NCBI RefSeq assembly: GCF_026278345.1
Contig: NZ_CP111085.1
Location: forward strand, 2,807,501 to 2,871,500
Source of the DNA: Tellurirhabdus rosea
GTDB lineage: Bacteria; Bacteroidota; Bacteroidia; Cytophagales; Spirosomataceae
DNA length: 64,000 bases
Direction of reading: 5' to 3'
Below the pieces are notes generated by a model. It was given only the letters and a program-made list of their open reading frames with translations, made no database searches and was not told the origin of the DNA. Numbering within the stretch: position 1 is the stretch's first letter; each line of letters starts with the position of its first letter. Positions 26,994 to 35,683 of this stretch are shown one piece after another. The position numbers were made by a program, and so were the translations under genes.

Positions 26994-27284
26994 GTAAAAT
27001 TTTTTGTCGTGCTAAAATAGAAGTTTTTTAAACGCGCCCCGTTCAGAGGTCTGGGGGAAAAGCATTTAAAAAAAACGGGCCGGACCGAATCAAAAACCCC
27101 GGAAATTTCGTTTCCCTAAGTGCGAAAGAACTATCGTCAGCGACTTGACAATCAGGCGTCCCGGATGTGGAGATTATGGTTTCGTGAAGGGATTTACCAG
27201 ACTGTTGGAAAGTCGCTCTTTTTATGTCAATTTCGCACACTTTTTTTATAACCAATAAATCGCTTTTATGCTTCTGCCGAAAGG

Positions 27285-28772
27285 ATGAAAAGCTACAACG
27301 ACCTGATTGAACAGACCTTCGAGTTTCCGACGCTCGAATTCAAAGTGGAGAACAATTCGCTGTTGTTCAACAACGTCCCGCTGATGGACATTATCAAGCA
27401 GTACGGTACGCCGCTGAAACTGACGTACCTGCCGAAAATCAGCGAACACATCGAGCATGCCAAGCTGCTGTTCAAGAATGCGATCAAACGCTATAATTAC
27501 AAGGGCTCGTACACGTACGCGTACTGTACCAAATCGTCGCATTTCCGGTTTGTGCTGGAAGAAGCATTAAAGAATAACATTCACCTCGAAACGTCGTCGG
27601 CCTACGATATTCCCATCATCCGGTCGCTCTACGAAGACGGCAAGGTGAGCAAGAGTACGTACCTCATCTGCAACGGCTACAAACGGCCGCTGTACACGCA
27701 ATACATTTCGGAACTGATCAACGACGGCTTCAACGTCGTGCCCGTTCTGGATAACCTGAAGGAAATCGAAGCCTACGAGAACGCCGTAACGGCCGACACG
27801 GTGAACTTTGGCATCCGGATCGCCACGGACGAAGAACCCAACTTTGCGTTCTACACCTCGCGGCTGGGTATTCGCTACAGTGACGTGAACGAACTGTACC
27901 GGTCCAAAATCCAGAACAACCCGAAGTTCAAGCTGAAAATGCTGCACTTCTTCATCAATACGGGCATCAAAGACAGCGCGTATTACTGGAGCGAACTGAG
28001 CCGGTTTATGTACAAATACTGCGAACTGCGGAAAATCTGCCCGGACCTCGACTCCATCGACATCGGGGGAGGCATGCCGATCCAAACCTCGTTCCAGTTT
28101 ACGTACGATTACCAGGCGATGGTCGACCAGATTGTGGAAAGCATTCAGTGGATCTGCAACAAGAACAACGTGCTCGTGCCGCACATCTTCACGGAGTTCG
28201 GTTCGTACACGGTGGGCGAGAGCGGCGCGGTGATCTACAAGATCATCGACCAGAAGCTGCAGAACGACAAGGAACTCTGGTACATGATCGACGGCTCGTT
28301 CATTACGCATCTGCCTGATTCGTGGGGCCTCGGTCAGAAATACATCATGCTGGCGATCAACAACTGGGATAATCCGTACCAGAAAGTGAACCTTGGCGGC
28401 CTGACCTGCGACTCGCACGACTTCTACAACACGGAAGCCCACAGCGCCGACCTGTACCTGCCGATCTACGACCAGGACAGCGAGGACCAGTACATCGGGT
28501 TTTTCCATACGGGTGCCTATCAGGAGTCGCTGGGCGGCTACGGCGGCATCCAGCACTGCCTCATCCCGGCACCGCAGCACGTCATCGTGGACCGGGACTC
28601 GGACGGCAACATCACCACGCGCCTGTTTGCGCCGGAACAGGAAAGCGAAACGATGCTGACCATTCTGGGCTACCAGAAGCCGGTAGACGCCGACCTGAAA
28701 ACCGAGAAGCAGGCCGCCCACGAAGCCGGTCAGGACGGACAGGAGCAGCAGCCGGTCGAAGAATTGGTATAA
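27285..28772 (+). CDS. speA: PLP-dependent (fold type III) arginine decarboxylase
   Basis: This 495-residue protein belongs to the alanine-racemase-fold decarboxylases. The Schiff-base lysine is K83 in YAYCTKSSH. A PLP-phosphate-binding glycine loop appears in DIGGGMP (about 266), and the late active-site region in TCDSHDFY (about 375). It resembles the short Bacteroidota biosynthetic arginine decarboxylase rather than the 630-residue E. coli SpeA. That enzyme makes agmatine for polyamine synthesis. The last 35 residues are acidic and Gln-rich and look like a disordered tail. ATG 27285 is fixed because the upstream ATG runs into its stop. Related decarboxylases act on other amino acids, so the substrate is inferred. 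Confidence 0.8.
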   Translation: MKSYNDLIEQTFEFPTLEFKVENNSLLFNNVPLMDIIKQYGTPLKLTYLPKISEHIEHAKLLFKNAIKRYNYKGSYTYAYCTKSSHFRFVLEEALKNNIHLETSSAYDIPIIRSLYEDGKVSKSTYLICNGYKRPLYTQYISELINDGFNVVPVLDNLKEIEAYENAVTADTVNFGIRIATDEEPNFAFYTSRLGIRYSDVNELYRSKIQNNPKFKLKMLHFFINTGIKDSAYYWSELSRFMYKYCELRKICPDLDSIDIGGGMPIQTSFQFTYDYQAMVDQIVESIQWICNKNNVLVPHIFTEFGSYTVGESGAVIYKIIDQKLQNDKELWYMIDGSFITHLPDSWGLGQKYIMLAINNWDNPYQKVNLGGLTCDSHDFYNTEAHSADLYLPIYDQDSEDQYIGFFHTGAYQESLGGYGGIQHCLIPAPQHVIVDRDSDGNITTRLFAPEQESETMLTILGYQKPVDADLKTEKQAAHEAGQDGQEQQPVEELV

Positions 28773-28778
28773 AATTGA

Positions 28779-28815
28779 AAAGTCAGCCGACGGAGAACTT
28801 CGCCGGCTGACTTTA
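28779..28815 (+). terminator. Intrinsic terminator after the decarboxylase
   Basis: AAAGTCAGCCG pairs with CGGCTGACTTT and the stem continues with two non-identical pairs around a short loop. It begins seven bases after the stop codon. T-rich sequence follows. Confidence 0.82.
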
Positions 28816-28886
28816 TAAATTAATTTTTGTATTTTCGTTCGGCAAGCCGACAAGCCGTAACGGCCTGTAAACTATAGCAAAAGACT

Positions 28887-29018
28887 ATGAAAAAGATCGT
28901 TTTCCTCCTGGGAGTTCTGACCGTTGCGTCTTTGGGTTCCTGCGCCCGAAAAGGGTGCCCGGCCTACGACAGCTACAACGTAAAGAAAAGCCCGGCTCCG
29001 CAGACCCGCACGGTTTAA
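28887..29018 (+). CDS. 43-residue lipoprotein
   Basis: The reading frame ATGAAAAAGATC... codes for a 43-residue protein with an ideal lipoprotein signal (KK, then a hydrophobic stretch, then LGSC with Cys19). The mature peptide is a short basic stretch of 24 residues (ARKGCPAYDSY...). A possible -7 box TATTTTCG lies about 50 bases upstream. Its TAA stop overlaps the TAA stop of the opposite-strand phosphatase gene through a shared TTAA. I do not recognise a family. Such tiny lipoproteins are easily missed, and the signal is the main evidence. Confidence 0.7.
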   Translation: MKKIVFLLGVLTVASLGSCARKGCPAYDSYNVKKSPAPQTRTV

Positions 29019-29533
29019 GCGGCTTCGAGTACATACCGCGTCGCTTCCAGCAGGTCACCGGCCTGCTGGTCGCCGACGGGCATTTCCGGTCGGTGGTGCG
29101 TGATGTGCACCGTCCGGACGCCGACCCGTTTTCCCGCGTGCATATCCCGCGGAGCATCCCCGAACATCCACGACTGCGACACGTCGATGTTGTACCGGGC
29201 AATCGCCTTTTCCAGCATCAGCGAGTCCGGTTTGCGCCGCAGCGACCGCGACGTATAATCCGGGTGGTGCGGACAGTAGTAGAAGGCGTCGATGACGTTT
29301 CCACAGGCTTCCTGCAGGTACGTATGGCATTTGGCCACGTCTTCCCGGGTATACAAACCCTTGGCAATGCCCGCCTGGTTGGTCACCACGATCAGCAGAT
29401 ACCCGGCCTCTTTCAGCTTTTTCAGCCCCTCAGGCACGCCCGGCAAAATGTTAAAATCCTCTACCCGGTAGACGTAGTCAATCCGGTCTTCGTTCAGAAC
29501 CCCGTCGCGGTCCAGAAATACGCACTTATTCAT
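29015..29533 (-). CDS. gmhB: HAD-family histidinol/heptose bisphosphate phosphatase (GmhB-like)
   Basis: This 172-residue protein has the HAD motifs in order: DRDGVLN with D8 nucleophile and D10 acid/base; VVTNQAG (motif II); RRKP (motif III region); and MFGDAPRDM (motif IV). It matches GmhB, which removes the 7-phosphate of heptose bisphosphate for LPS core or nucleotide-heptose synthesis. The zinc-binding loop of typical GmhB is only half present: CPHH is there, but the second Cys-x-Cys is replaced by S-L-R (YTSRSLRRKP). It therefore may not bind zinc. The short length and single domain fit GmhB rather than fused HisB. Confidence 0.8.
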   Translation of the reverse strand: MNKCVFLDRDGVLNEDRIDYVYRVEDFNILPGVPEGLKKLKEAGYLLIVVTNQAGIAKGLYTREDVAKCHTYLQEACGNVIDAFYYCPHHPDYTSRSLRRKPDSLMLEKAIARYNIDVSQSWMFGDAPRDMHAGKRVGVRTVHITHHRPEMPVGDQQAGDLLEATRYVLEAA

Positions 29534-29744
29534 GTAGGCAAAATTGGTAGTCTGTTGGTTAAAACGGCTGGTGTGGTTTCTGTTTGGGGTAAAATACCAT
29601 TTTTTGTAAAAAATATCTAATGGCTTGTCTGTCCATAGGCGGATTTTGTTTTCCCTTTAACAAATTTTAACGCCCATCGTCTTTCTCTACTAAGCGTTGA
29701 TGGTCGTAAATTCGTTACTCATACAGACGCTAGAAGGGACGATT

Positions 29745-30821
29745 ATGAAACGCTGGATACCGGGATTATTGTGTTTTTTCATATTTCTGGCGCAGACCGC
29801 CGGGGCTCAGAAGATAGAACAGAAAGATATCAATCCGCCGCAGAAAAACGTGCCGGGCGGCGGACGGATTACCCGAATTGATTACACCCGTCATAAAATG
29901 ATCGTTCATTTTGAGACGGAAAACAACGAACGGGCGACGGTTTCCGGCCCCGGCCACCGCAACGCCTGGCGGCTTTACGACGCCCAGTCGCGGAAGCAGT
30001 ACAACCTGATTTACGTCAAAAATATCCGGGTTGACGGCGAAACCAAGGTGGATTATCTGGACGAACCCCGGAATGCCCAGTTCTACAATGTCCATTCCCT
30101 GAAATGCGAAGCCCATTTTGAACGGCCGGGAAAAGGCGTGACCCGGGTCGACATGATCGAAGAGGACGTAGAGCAGTTTGAAGGGCGGCAGGACCCGCTC
30201 AGCGGCGGGCTCAGTTCGCAGTGGCCCTACAACGTGTACAACGTGCGGGTGCTGCCTTATGACGACAAGGAGGAACCGGCCACGGTCATGCGCAACAACC
30301 GTCCGCCCGTGGCCGCTCCGAAGTCCGCTCCGGCGACCAAACCGGCCGCCCCTGCCCGAAAACCGGCTCCCGCTGCGCCTGCCAAACCCCGACCGGCCCG
30401 CCCGGACTCGGTCGTGGCCCGGACGCCGCCGGTGAAAACGCCCGCCCCCAGGGTGGAAAACTTCGACAACCGCGTCGAGACGGGCAAAACCTACCGCCTT
30501 TCCAACCTGCTGTTTCCGCAGTCGGATTACCGGATTCAGGCGGGTTCGTATCCGGAACTGAACAAACTCGCGGAGGTCATGCGGCAGAATCCCGAAATCA
30601 GGATCGAACTGGCGGGGCATACCGACAACGTGGGCGACCCGAAACTGAACGTTGAATTGTCGAGAAAGCGCGTGGAGGCGGTGAAGAGCTACCTCGTCAG
30701 CAAAGGCATCGACCGGGAGCGGATTCGGACGGTGGCGTACGGCGGCAGTCGGCCGGTTGCCGACAATACCCGGGAAGAAACGCGTCGGCTGAACCGCCGG
30801 GTCGAGGTGAAAGTTGAGTAA
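29745..30821 (+). CDS. OmpA-family protein with Pro/Ala linker
   Basis: This 358-residue protein has a signal peptide cleaved near residue 22 (AGAQ). An N-terminal beta-rich region (about 25-185) of unknown fold comes next. A long Ala/Pro/Arg linker (about 186-240: APKSAPATKPAAPARK) leads into a C-terminal OmpA peptidoglycan-binding domain (about 250-358), with ELAGHTDNVGDPKLNVELSR and a final RRLNRRVEVKVE. It anchors the envelope to peptidoglycan. The start at 29745 is preferred over 29697 because the signal peptide begins there. It has its own downstream terminator. Confidence 0.85.
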   Translation: MKRWIPGLLCFFIFLAQTAGAQKIEQKDINPPQKNVPGGGRITRIDYTRHKMIVHFETENNERATVSGPGHRNAWRLYDAQSRKQYNLIYVKNIRVDGETKVDYLDEPRNAQFYNVHSLKCEAHFERPGKGVTRVDMIEEDVEQFEGRQDPLSGGLSSQWPYNVYNVRVLPYDDKEEPATVMRNNRPPVAAPKSAPATKPAAPARKPAPAAPAKPRPARPDSVVARTPPVKTPAPRVENFDNRVETGKTYRLSNLLFPQSDYRIQAGSYPELNKLAEVMRQNPEIRIELAGHTDNVGDPKLNVELSRKRVEAVKSYLVSKGIDRERIRTVAYGGSRPVADNTREETRRLNRRVEVKVE

Positions 30822-30856
30822 AACCTATTTTTTCTAAAATCAGTACTTTTTTGAAG

Positions 30857-30885
30857 GCATCCCGGTGGTTTGGGATGCTTTTTTT
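30857..30885 (+). terminator. Intrinsic terminator after the OmpA-family gene
   Basis: GCATCCC pairs with GGGATGC around an 8-base loop and is followed by seven T. It ends the OmpA transcript and isolates the downstream SusC/D unit. The rest of the spacer up to 31073 is AT-rich and probably holds the susC promoter. Confidence 0.88.
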
Positions 30886-31073
30886 GTAATTCAGGCCGAA
30901 AAACAAACCTAAAAATATTTTTTAGGCACAAAAAAGCCCCAAAAGAGCCAAATTTTCGACCTTTTGCGGTTACAAAGAGGTTACTAAACTTCCCAAAGCG
31001 TATATACTAAGTTGTTTTACTTAGACATATGGTTTTTTTTTGTAGCAGTTTTTTTGCGTCAAACTAAAAACCT

Positions 31074-34055
31074 ATGAAGCAACCACTACGTTTTTTGTTT
31101 TTCCTGCTGACACTTGTGGCGATTACCACCGGCTACGCGCAGGAGCGAAAAGTAAGCGGGCGAGTCACCTCCGCCGATGACGGAGCACCCTTGCCCGGCG
31201 TCTCCATTGCCATCCAGGGAGGCACCCGCGGAGCCCAGTCTGATGCTCAGGGAAATTACTCATTGTCTGTGCCGGATTCGAAGGCCGTTCTGGTTTTCAG
31301 TTTTGTCGGGATGGTCAAGCAGGAAATCACCGTCGGCAACCAGAGCGTTATCAACGTCGATCTGAAGTCCGATGCTTCTCAACTGAACGAAGTAGTGGTG
31401 ACCGGCTACGGCCAGGGCAATCGCCGGGAGTTTGCCGGCTCGGTCGCCAGCATTTCGCCCGCCCAGATCAAGAACCAGCCGGTTGCTTCGTTTGACCAGC
31501 TTCTGCAGGGGCAGGCTCCGGGCGTTCTGGTAATCGCCAACAGCGGTCAGCCGGGAGCGGCGGCTTCGGTTCGCGTGCGCGGCTCCGGTTCGGTCAACGG
31601 CAGCAACACGCCGCTTTACATCGTCGATGGCATCCAGATCGACGCGGCGGCTTTCCAGACCATCAACCCGCAGGATATCGAAACCATTTCGGTCCTGAAA
31701 GATGCGGACGCAACGGCCATTTACGGCTCACGCGGCGCCAACGGGGTTATCGTCATCAAAACCCGTCAGGGCAAAGCCGGTAAGACACGCATCAGCTACG
31801 ACGGCCAGTACGGTCAGTCGTACTTCCCCCAGAACCGTCTGGAACTGATGAACACCAATGAAAAAATCGATTACGAACTGCGCCGGGGCGGTACGGATCT
31901 GGCCAAATACACGGCCGCTCAGATCGCCGACCTCCGCAAGGTCAATACCGACTGGCAGAAGGAGATTTTCCAGATCGGCCAGACGCAGCAGCACCAGCTG
32001 AGCGCTTCGGGCGGTAACGAAAGTGTGCTGTTCTATGTATCCGGAAACATGTTTTCGCAGACCGGTACCGTAAAAGGAACCGACCTGAACCGCTATACGG
32101 GCCGCATGAACCTGGAGGCCAATTCCGGACCTCTGCGTTTCGGCCTGAACGCCACGGTTGGCTATTCGATCCAGAACTTCCAGACGGAAGGCAACACCAC
32201 CATCACCTCGCCGCTGAACGCCATCCGCTGGGCCAACCCGTACGAAACGCCGTACAATGCCGACGGAACCTATACGGCCTTCCGTTCCGGCCAGCCGAAC
32301 CCGGTCCGGGAGCTGAACGAGACGAGCCGCCAGTTCAACGAACTGAAAACGGTAGCGGCCGGCTTTCTGGAGTACGATTTCCCGTTCCTGAAAGGCCTGT
32401 CGGTCCGGACCAACTGGGGCGTTGACTTCTCCAACCAGGAGCAGACGGTGTACAACAGCCGGTTCGGCCAGGTGGGAACGGGCTCGGCCGTAAAAGGCCG
32501 TCAGGGTCGCCTGAGCCGCGATTTCTACAAAAACACGCGATTCACCGGCACTACCTCACTGAACTACAACAATACCTTCGGCGACCACTCGGTCCGCGTG
32601 GGTCTTTATACCGAGATGGTGCGTCTGAAACTGGGCTCCTTCGGGTACACGGGTTACGGCCTGGGCGGTATCCTGCAAAACGAAGCGGGCATTACCCAGA
32701 ACAACGCCAACATGATTCCGGACACCCGGGGCGACGGCATCCAGAACGCCCTCGTGTCGTACTTCACAACGCTCGGCTACGGCTTCAAAAACCGCTACTA
32801 CCTGAACGTGAACCTGCGTCGTGACGGCTCATCCCGCTTCGGGAAAAGCTACCGCTTCGCGGACTTCGGTTCAGTGGGGGCAAGCTGGGTCATCAGTGAC
32901 GAGCCTTTCATGCAGGGCATCACGAGCGGCGTCCTGAACAACCTGCGTCTGAAAGCCAGCTACGGTTCGGTGGGTAACCAGGAAGGAATCGGCAGCTTTG
33001 CCTCCCTCGCCATTTACCAGGCGCGCGGCGGACGGACCAGCCAGACGATTTCGTCCTACGACGGTAGCTCAACGGTAATTCTGACGCAATTGGAAAACCC
33101 CGAGCTGCGTTGGGAACAAAAGAATACGTTTAATGCCGGGGTGGAATTCTCACTGCTGAGCAAGCGGATTTCCGGCGGCGTGGAAGTGTATAACTCGGTG
33201 ACGAAAAACCTCTTCCTGAACGACCAGCTTTCCCGCACCACGGGCTTCAACTCGATCAACCGGAACATCGGTGAGTTGCAGAACCGCGGTATTGAAATCG
33301 GTCTGAATACGGTGAACGTCGATGCCGGTGACTTCAGCTGGGAAACCAACATCAACTTTACGCTGAACCGGAACAAAATCCTGAAGCTGACGCCGACCAC
33401 GCCGGAGCGCGGGATCATCTCGGGCAACACCATCAACCGCGTCGGCCAGCCCATCAACAGCAACTGGCTGGTGGAGTACGCCGGGGTGAATCCGCAGACG
33501 GGTGCCCAGCAGTTCCGTAACCTGAAAGGCGAGATCACCGAAACCTACAGTCCCAACGACGCCCAGATTTTCGGACCCCGCGAGGCTCCGTATTTCGGCG
33601 GTGTTACGAATACGCTGCGTTTCAAAGGCATTGAAGTGTCGGCCCTGTTTACCTACGCATTTGGCAACTACATCTTCAACAACGACCGGACGAACGTAGA
33701 AAACCCCAACTACTACGCCGACAACGTGTCGCGGGCGCTGCTGCGCGAATGGCAGAAAGCGGGTGACATTACGGACATTCCGAACCCGAACCTGCCTTAC
33801 CAGACGGCGGTCACGCATTTCCTCGAAAAAGGCGACTTCCTGCGTCTGCGGAACCTGACGGTATCGTACAACCTGCCTGGCACGCTGATGCGCAAGGCCA
33901 AAATGTCGTCGGCCCGCATCTTTGTACAGGGGCAGAACATGCTGACCTTTACCAAATTCCAGGGCTTTGACCCTGAAATCACGGGCGGCCAGCTGACGGG
34001 CGCTCAGTACCCGGCATTGCGTACGTTCACGGCTGGTTTGGGTATCGGGTTCTAA
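31074..34055 (+). CDS. SusC/RagA-family TonB-linked outer-membrane protein
   Basis: This 993-residue protein has a signal peptide (about 1-22, GYAQ). A CarboxypepD-regulatory-like domain follows at about 25-105 (VSGRVTSADDGAPLPGVSIAIQGG). The plug domain covers about 110-230 (VVTGYGQGNRREFAGSV; LYIVDGIQI; SVLKDADATAIYGSRGANGVI). A 22-strand barrel ends AGLGIGF. The GSRGANGVIVIKT box is diagnostic of SusC. It imports a large nutrient, usually an oligosaccharide or peptide, using TonB energy with its SusD partner. No glycoside hydrolase or sensor lies next to it, so the substrate is unknown. Confidence 0.96.
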   Translation: MKQPLRFLFFLLTLVAITTGYAQERKVSGRVTSADDGAPLPGVSIAIQGGTRGAQSDAQGNYSLSVPDSKAVLVFSFVGMVKQEITVGNQSVINVDLKSDASQLNEVVVTGYGQGNRREFAGSVASISPAQIKNQPVASFDQLLQGQAPGVLVIANSGQPGAAASVRVRGSGSVNGSNTPLYIVDGIQIDAAAFQTINPQDIETISVLKDADATAIYGSRGANGVIVIKTRQGKAGKTRISYDGQYGQSYFPQNRLELMNTNEKIDYELRRGGTDLAKYTAAQIADLRKVNTDWQKEIFQIGQTQQHQLSASGGNESVLFYVSGNMFSQTGTVKGTDLNRYTGRMNLEANSGPLRFGLNATVGYSIQNFQTEGNTTITSPLNAIRWANPYETPYNADGTYTAFRSGQPNPVRELNETSRQFNELKTVAAGFLEYDFPFLKGLSVRTNWGVDFSNQEQTVYNSRFGQVGTGSAVKGRQGRLSRDFYKNTRFTGTTSLNYNNTFGDHSVRVGLYTEMVRLKLGSFGYTGYGLGGILQNEAGITQNNANMIPDTRGDGIQNALVSYFTTLGYGFKNRYYLNVNLRRDGSSRFGKSYRFADFGSVGASWVISDEPFMQGITSGVLNNLRLKASYGSVGNQEGIGSFASLAIYQARGGRTSQTISSYDGSSTVILTQLENPELRWEQKNTFNAGVEFSLLSKRISGGVEVYNSVTKNLFLNDQLSRTTGFNSINRNIGELQNRGIEIGLNTVNVDAGDFSWETNINFTLNRNKILKLTPTTPERGIISGNTINRVGQPINSNWLVEYAGVNPQTGAQQFRNLKGEITETYSPNDAQIFGPREAPYFGGVTNTLRFKGIEVSALFTYAFGNYIFNNDRTNVENPNYYADNVSRALLREWQKAGDITDIPNPNLPYQTAVTHFLEKGDFLRLRNLTVSYNLPGTLMRKAKMSSARIFVQGQNMLTFTKFQGFDPEITGGQLTGAQYPALRTFTAGLGIGF

Positions 34056-34062
34056 ATTCAAC

Positions 34063-34125
34063 GAAGGTTTACCGGGTGAAGCGCCGGGTCCGGAACATCG
34101 GCAGGCGGTCAGCCGGTAAACCTTC
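34063..34125 (+). repeat. Hairpin between susC and susD
   Basis: A perfect 13-bp inverted repeat (GAAGGTTTACCGG at 34063-34075 and CCGGTAAACCTTC at 34113-34125) encloses 37 GC-rich bases that hold further small stems. It has no T-run, so it is more likely an mRNA stabiliser or differential-expression element than a full terminator. Confidence 0.7.
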
Positions 34126-34145
34126 CCTCAAACACTAAACGATAG

Positions 34146-35573
34146 ATGAAAAAACTATATGCCCTTCTGTTGTGCGGCAGCCTTCTGACAGCCACCTCGT
34201 GCAACGATATGATTGACCTGACACCCACCCACTCCCTCAGCAGTGCGAACGTGTTCGGGAAACTGGACGACTTTGAGCCGGTGCTGAACGGAACGTACGC
34301 GTCCATGCGGGATATGTACGCCTACGGCCTGTTCTCCTCCGTAGCGGCCGATATGATGTCGGACAACCTGATCGAAACCAACGAATCGCTGGTCAACTAC
34401 AAGGCCGTGACCGACTGGACGTACGCGGCCGACCAACTCCGGATCGGAGAAGTGTGGCGCTTTAATTACCTGATGATTAATGACGTCAACCTGATTCTGG
34501 AGAATATCGCTCCTTACGAAGCTTCGGCTCCGAAGAAGGCAAACCGGATCAAAGGACAGGCGCTGGCGATCCGCGGACTGCTGCACTTTAACCTGTTGCA
34601 GTACTATGCCCCTAACTTCGACCGAAATTCGACTTCGCCGGGTGTTCCGGTAAAAACGACGTCAAAAATTGAGACGCCGGCCCGCGCAACCGTCAAGCAG
34701 GTTTACGACCAGATCATCAAGGACCTGGAGGCTGCCCTGCCGTTGCTGAACGACGTGGATGCCGCCATCAACACGGCCACGAAGCGCAGCCGGATCGATG
34801 CCGCTACGGTCAACGCCATCCTGGCCCGGGTATCGCTCTATGCGAAAGAGTACGACCGGGCTATCACGTACGCCACGGCGGCCATCAGTGCGCGTCCGCT
34901 GGCTACCCGTGCCAACTTCCCCGGCATCTGGTCCGACGCCAACGCCGATGAAGTGCTGTTTGCCATTCAGTTCAACCCCGGTGAAGGCGGTCCGGCCCTG
35001 GACGTATGGTCTCCGGCCACGAACCGTTCGCAGTGGGAACCGGCGGCGACGCTGCTGAGCACCTTCGACCGGACGAACGACGTGCGGTTTGCTTCGTATT
35101 TCACCGCGGGCGAAAGCATCACGGGTTCGGTGAACCGGGCCGGTCGCTTTGTGGTAACGAAATACCAGGGGAAAGGCACGGCCCGCGACGGAGCCGCCAA
35201 CTTCAAGGCGTTCCGGACGGGGGAAATGTACCTGATCCGCGCCGAAGCCCGCGCGCTGACCAACCGCGCCGCCGAGGCGCTGGCCGATCTGAATACGCTG
35301 CGGGCCGCCCGGATTGCCAACTTCGCGCCGGGTACCGAAACGGGCCAGGCGCTGATCGACGCGATTGCGCTGGAGCGCCGCAAGGAACTTTGGATGGAAG
35401 GTCACCGCTGGTTCGACCTCAAGCGCACGACGCGCGTGGTGAACCGGGCCGACTGCCGTCCGGGCTCGGTGTGTACGCTCGCTGCCAACAGCCCCAAATG
35501 GGCATGGCCGATCCCGCAGGGCGAAATCCTGGCGAATCCCAGCATCGCCGGCGCGCAGAACGACGGGTACTAA
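34146..35573 (+). CDS. SusD/RagB-family nutrient-binding lipoprotein
   Basis: This 475-residue lipoprotein has its lipidated cysteine at C19 (TATSCNDM). The SusD alpha fold shows IKGQALAIRGLLHFNLLQYYA near residue 140 (TPR-like helices, with the RGLLHF motif). The C-terminal half contains IRAEARALTNR, ALERRKELWMEGHRWFDLKRT and the closing WPIPQGEILANP, all typical of the family. It caps the upstream SusC barrel at the cell surface and binds the nutrient. It is separated from susC by 90 bases with a hairpin. Confidence 0.95.
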   Translation: MKKLYALLLCGSLLTATSCNDMIDLTPTHSLSSANVFGKLDDFEPVLNGTYASMRDMYAYGLFSSVAADMMSDNLIETNESLVNYKAVTDWTYAADQLRIGEVWRFNYLMINDVNLILENIAPYEASAPKKANRIKGQALAIRGLLHFNLLQYYAPNFDRNSTSPGVPVKTTSKIETPARATVKQVYDQIIKDLEAALPLLNDVDAAINTATKRSRIDAATVNAILARVSLYAKEYDRAITYATAAISARPLATRANFPGIWSDANADEVLFAIQFNPGEGGPALDVWSPATNRSQWEPAATLLSTFDRTNDVRFASYFTAGESITGSVNRAGRFVVTKYQGKGTARDGAANFKAFRTGEMYLIRAEARALTNRAAEALADLNTLRAARIANFAPGTETGQALIDAIALERRKELWMEGHRWFDLKRTTRVVNRADCRPGSVCTLAANSPKWAWPIPQGEILANPSIAGAQNDGY

Positions 35574-35585
35574 GAAGAACTAACT

Positions 35586-35678
35586 GTTAACCACAGAGGG
35601 CGCAGAGATTAGCACAGAGTTTCACGGAGTCATTACTCTGTGTTCTCTGTGCTAACCTCTGCGCCCTCTGTGGTTAAC
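35586..35678 (-). repeat. Inverted repeat, CACAGAGGGCGCAGAG word class
   Basis: Arms 35586-35619 and 35645-35678 match at 33 of 34 positions. The words are CCACAGAGGGCGCAGAG and AGCACAGAG. The single difference would be a G-U pair in minus-strand RNA. It lies between the convergent susD (plus) and valS (minus) genes and can act as a bidirectional terminator-like structure. Confidence 0.88.
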
Positions 35679-35683
35679 CTACT

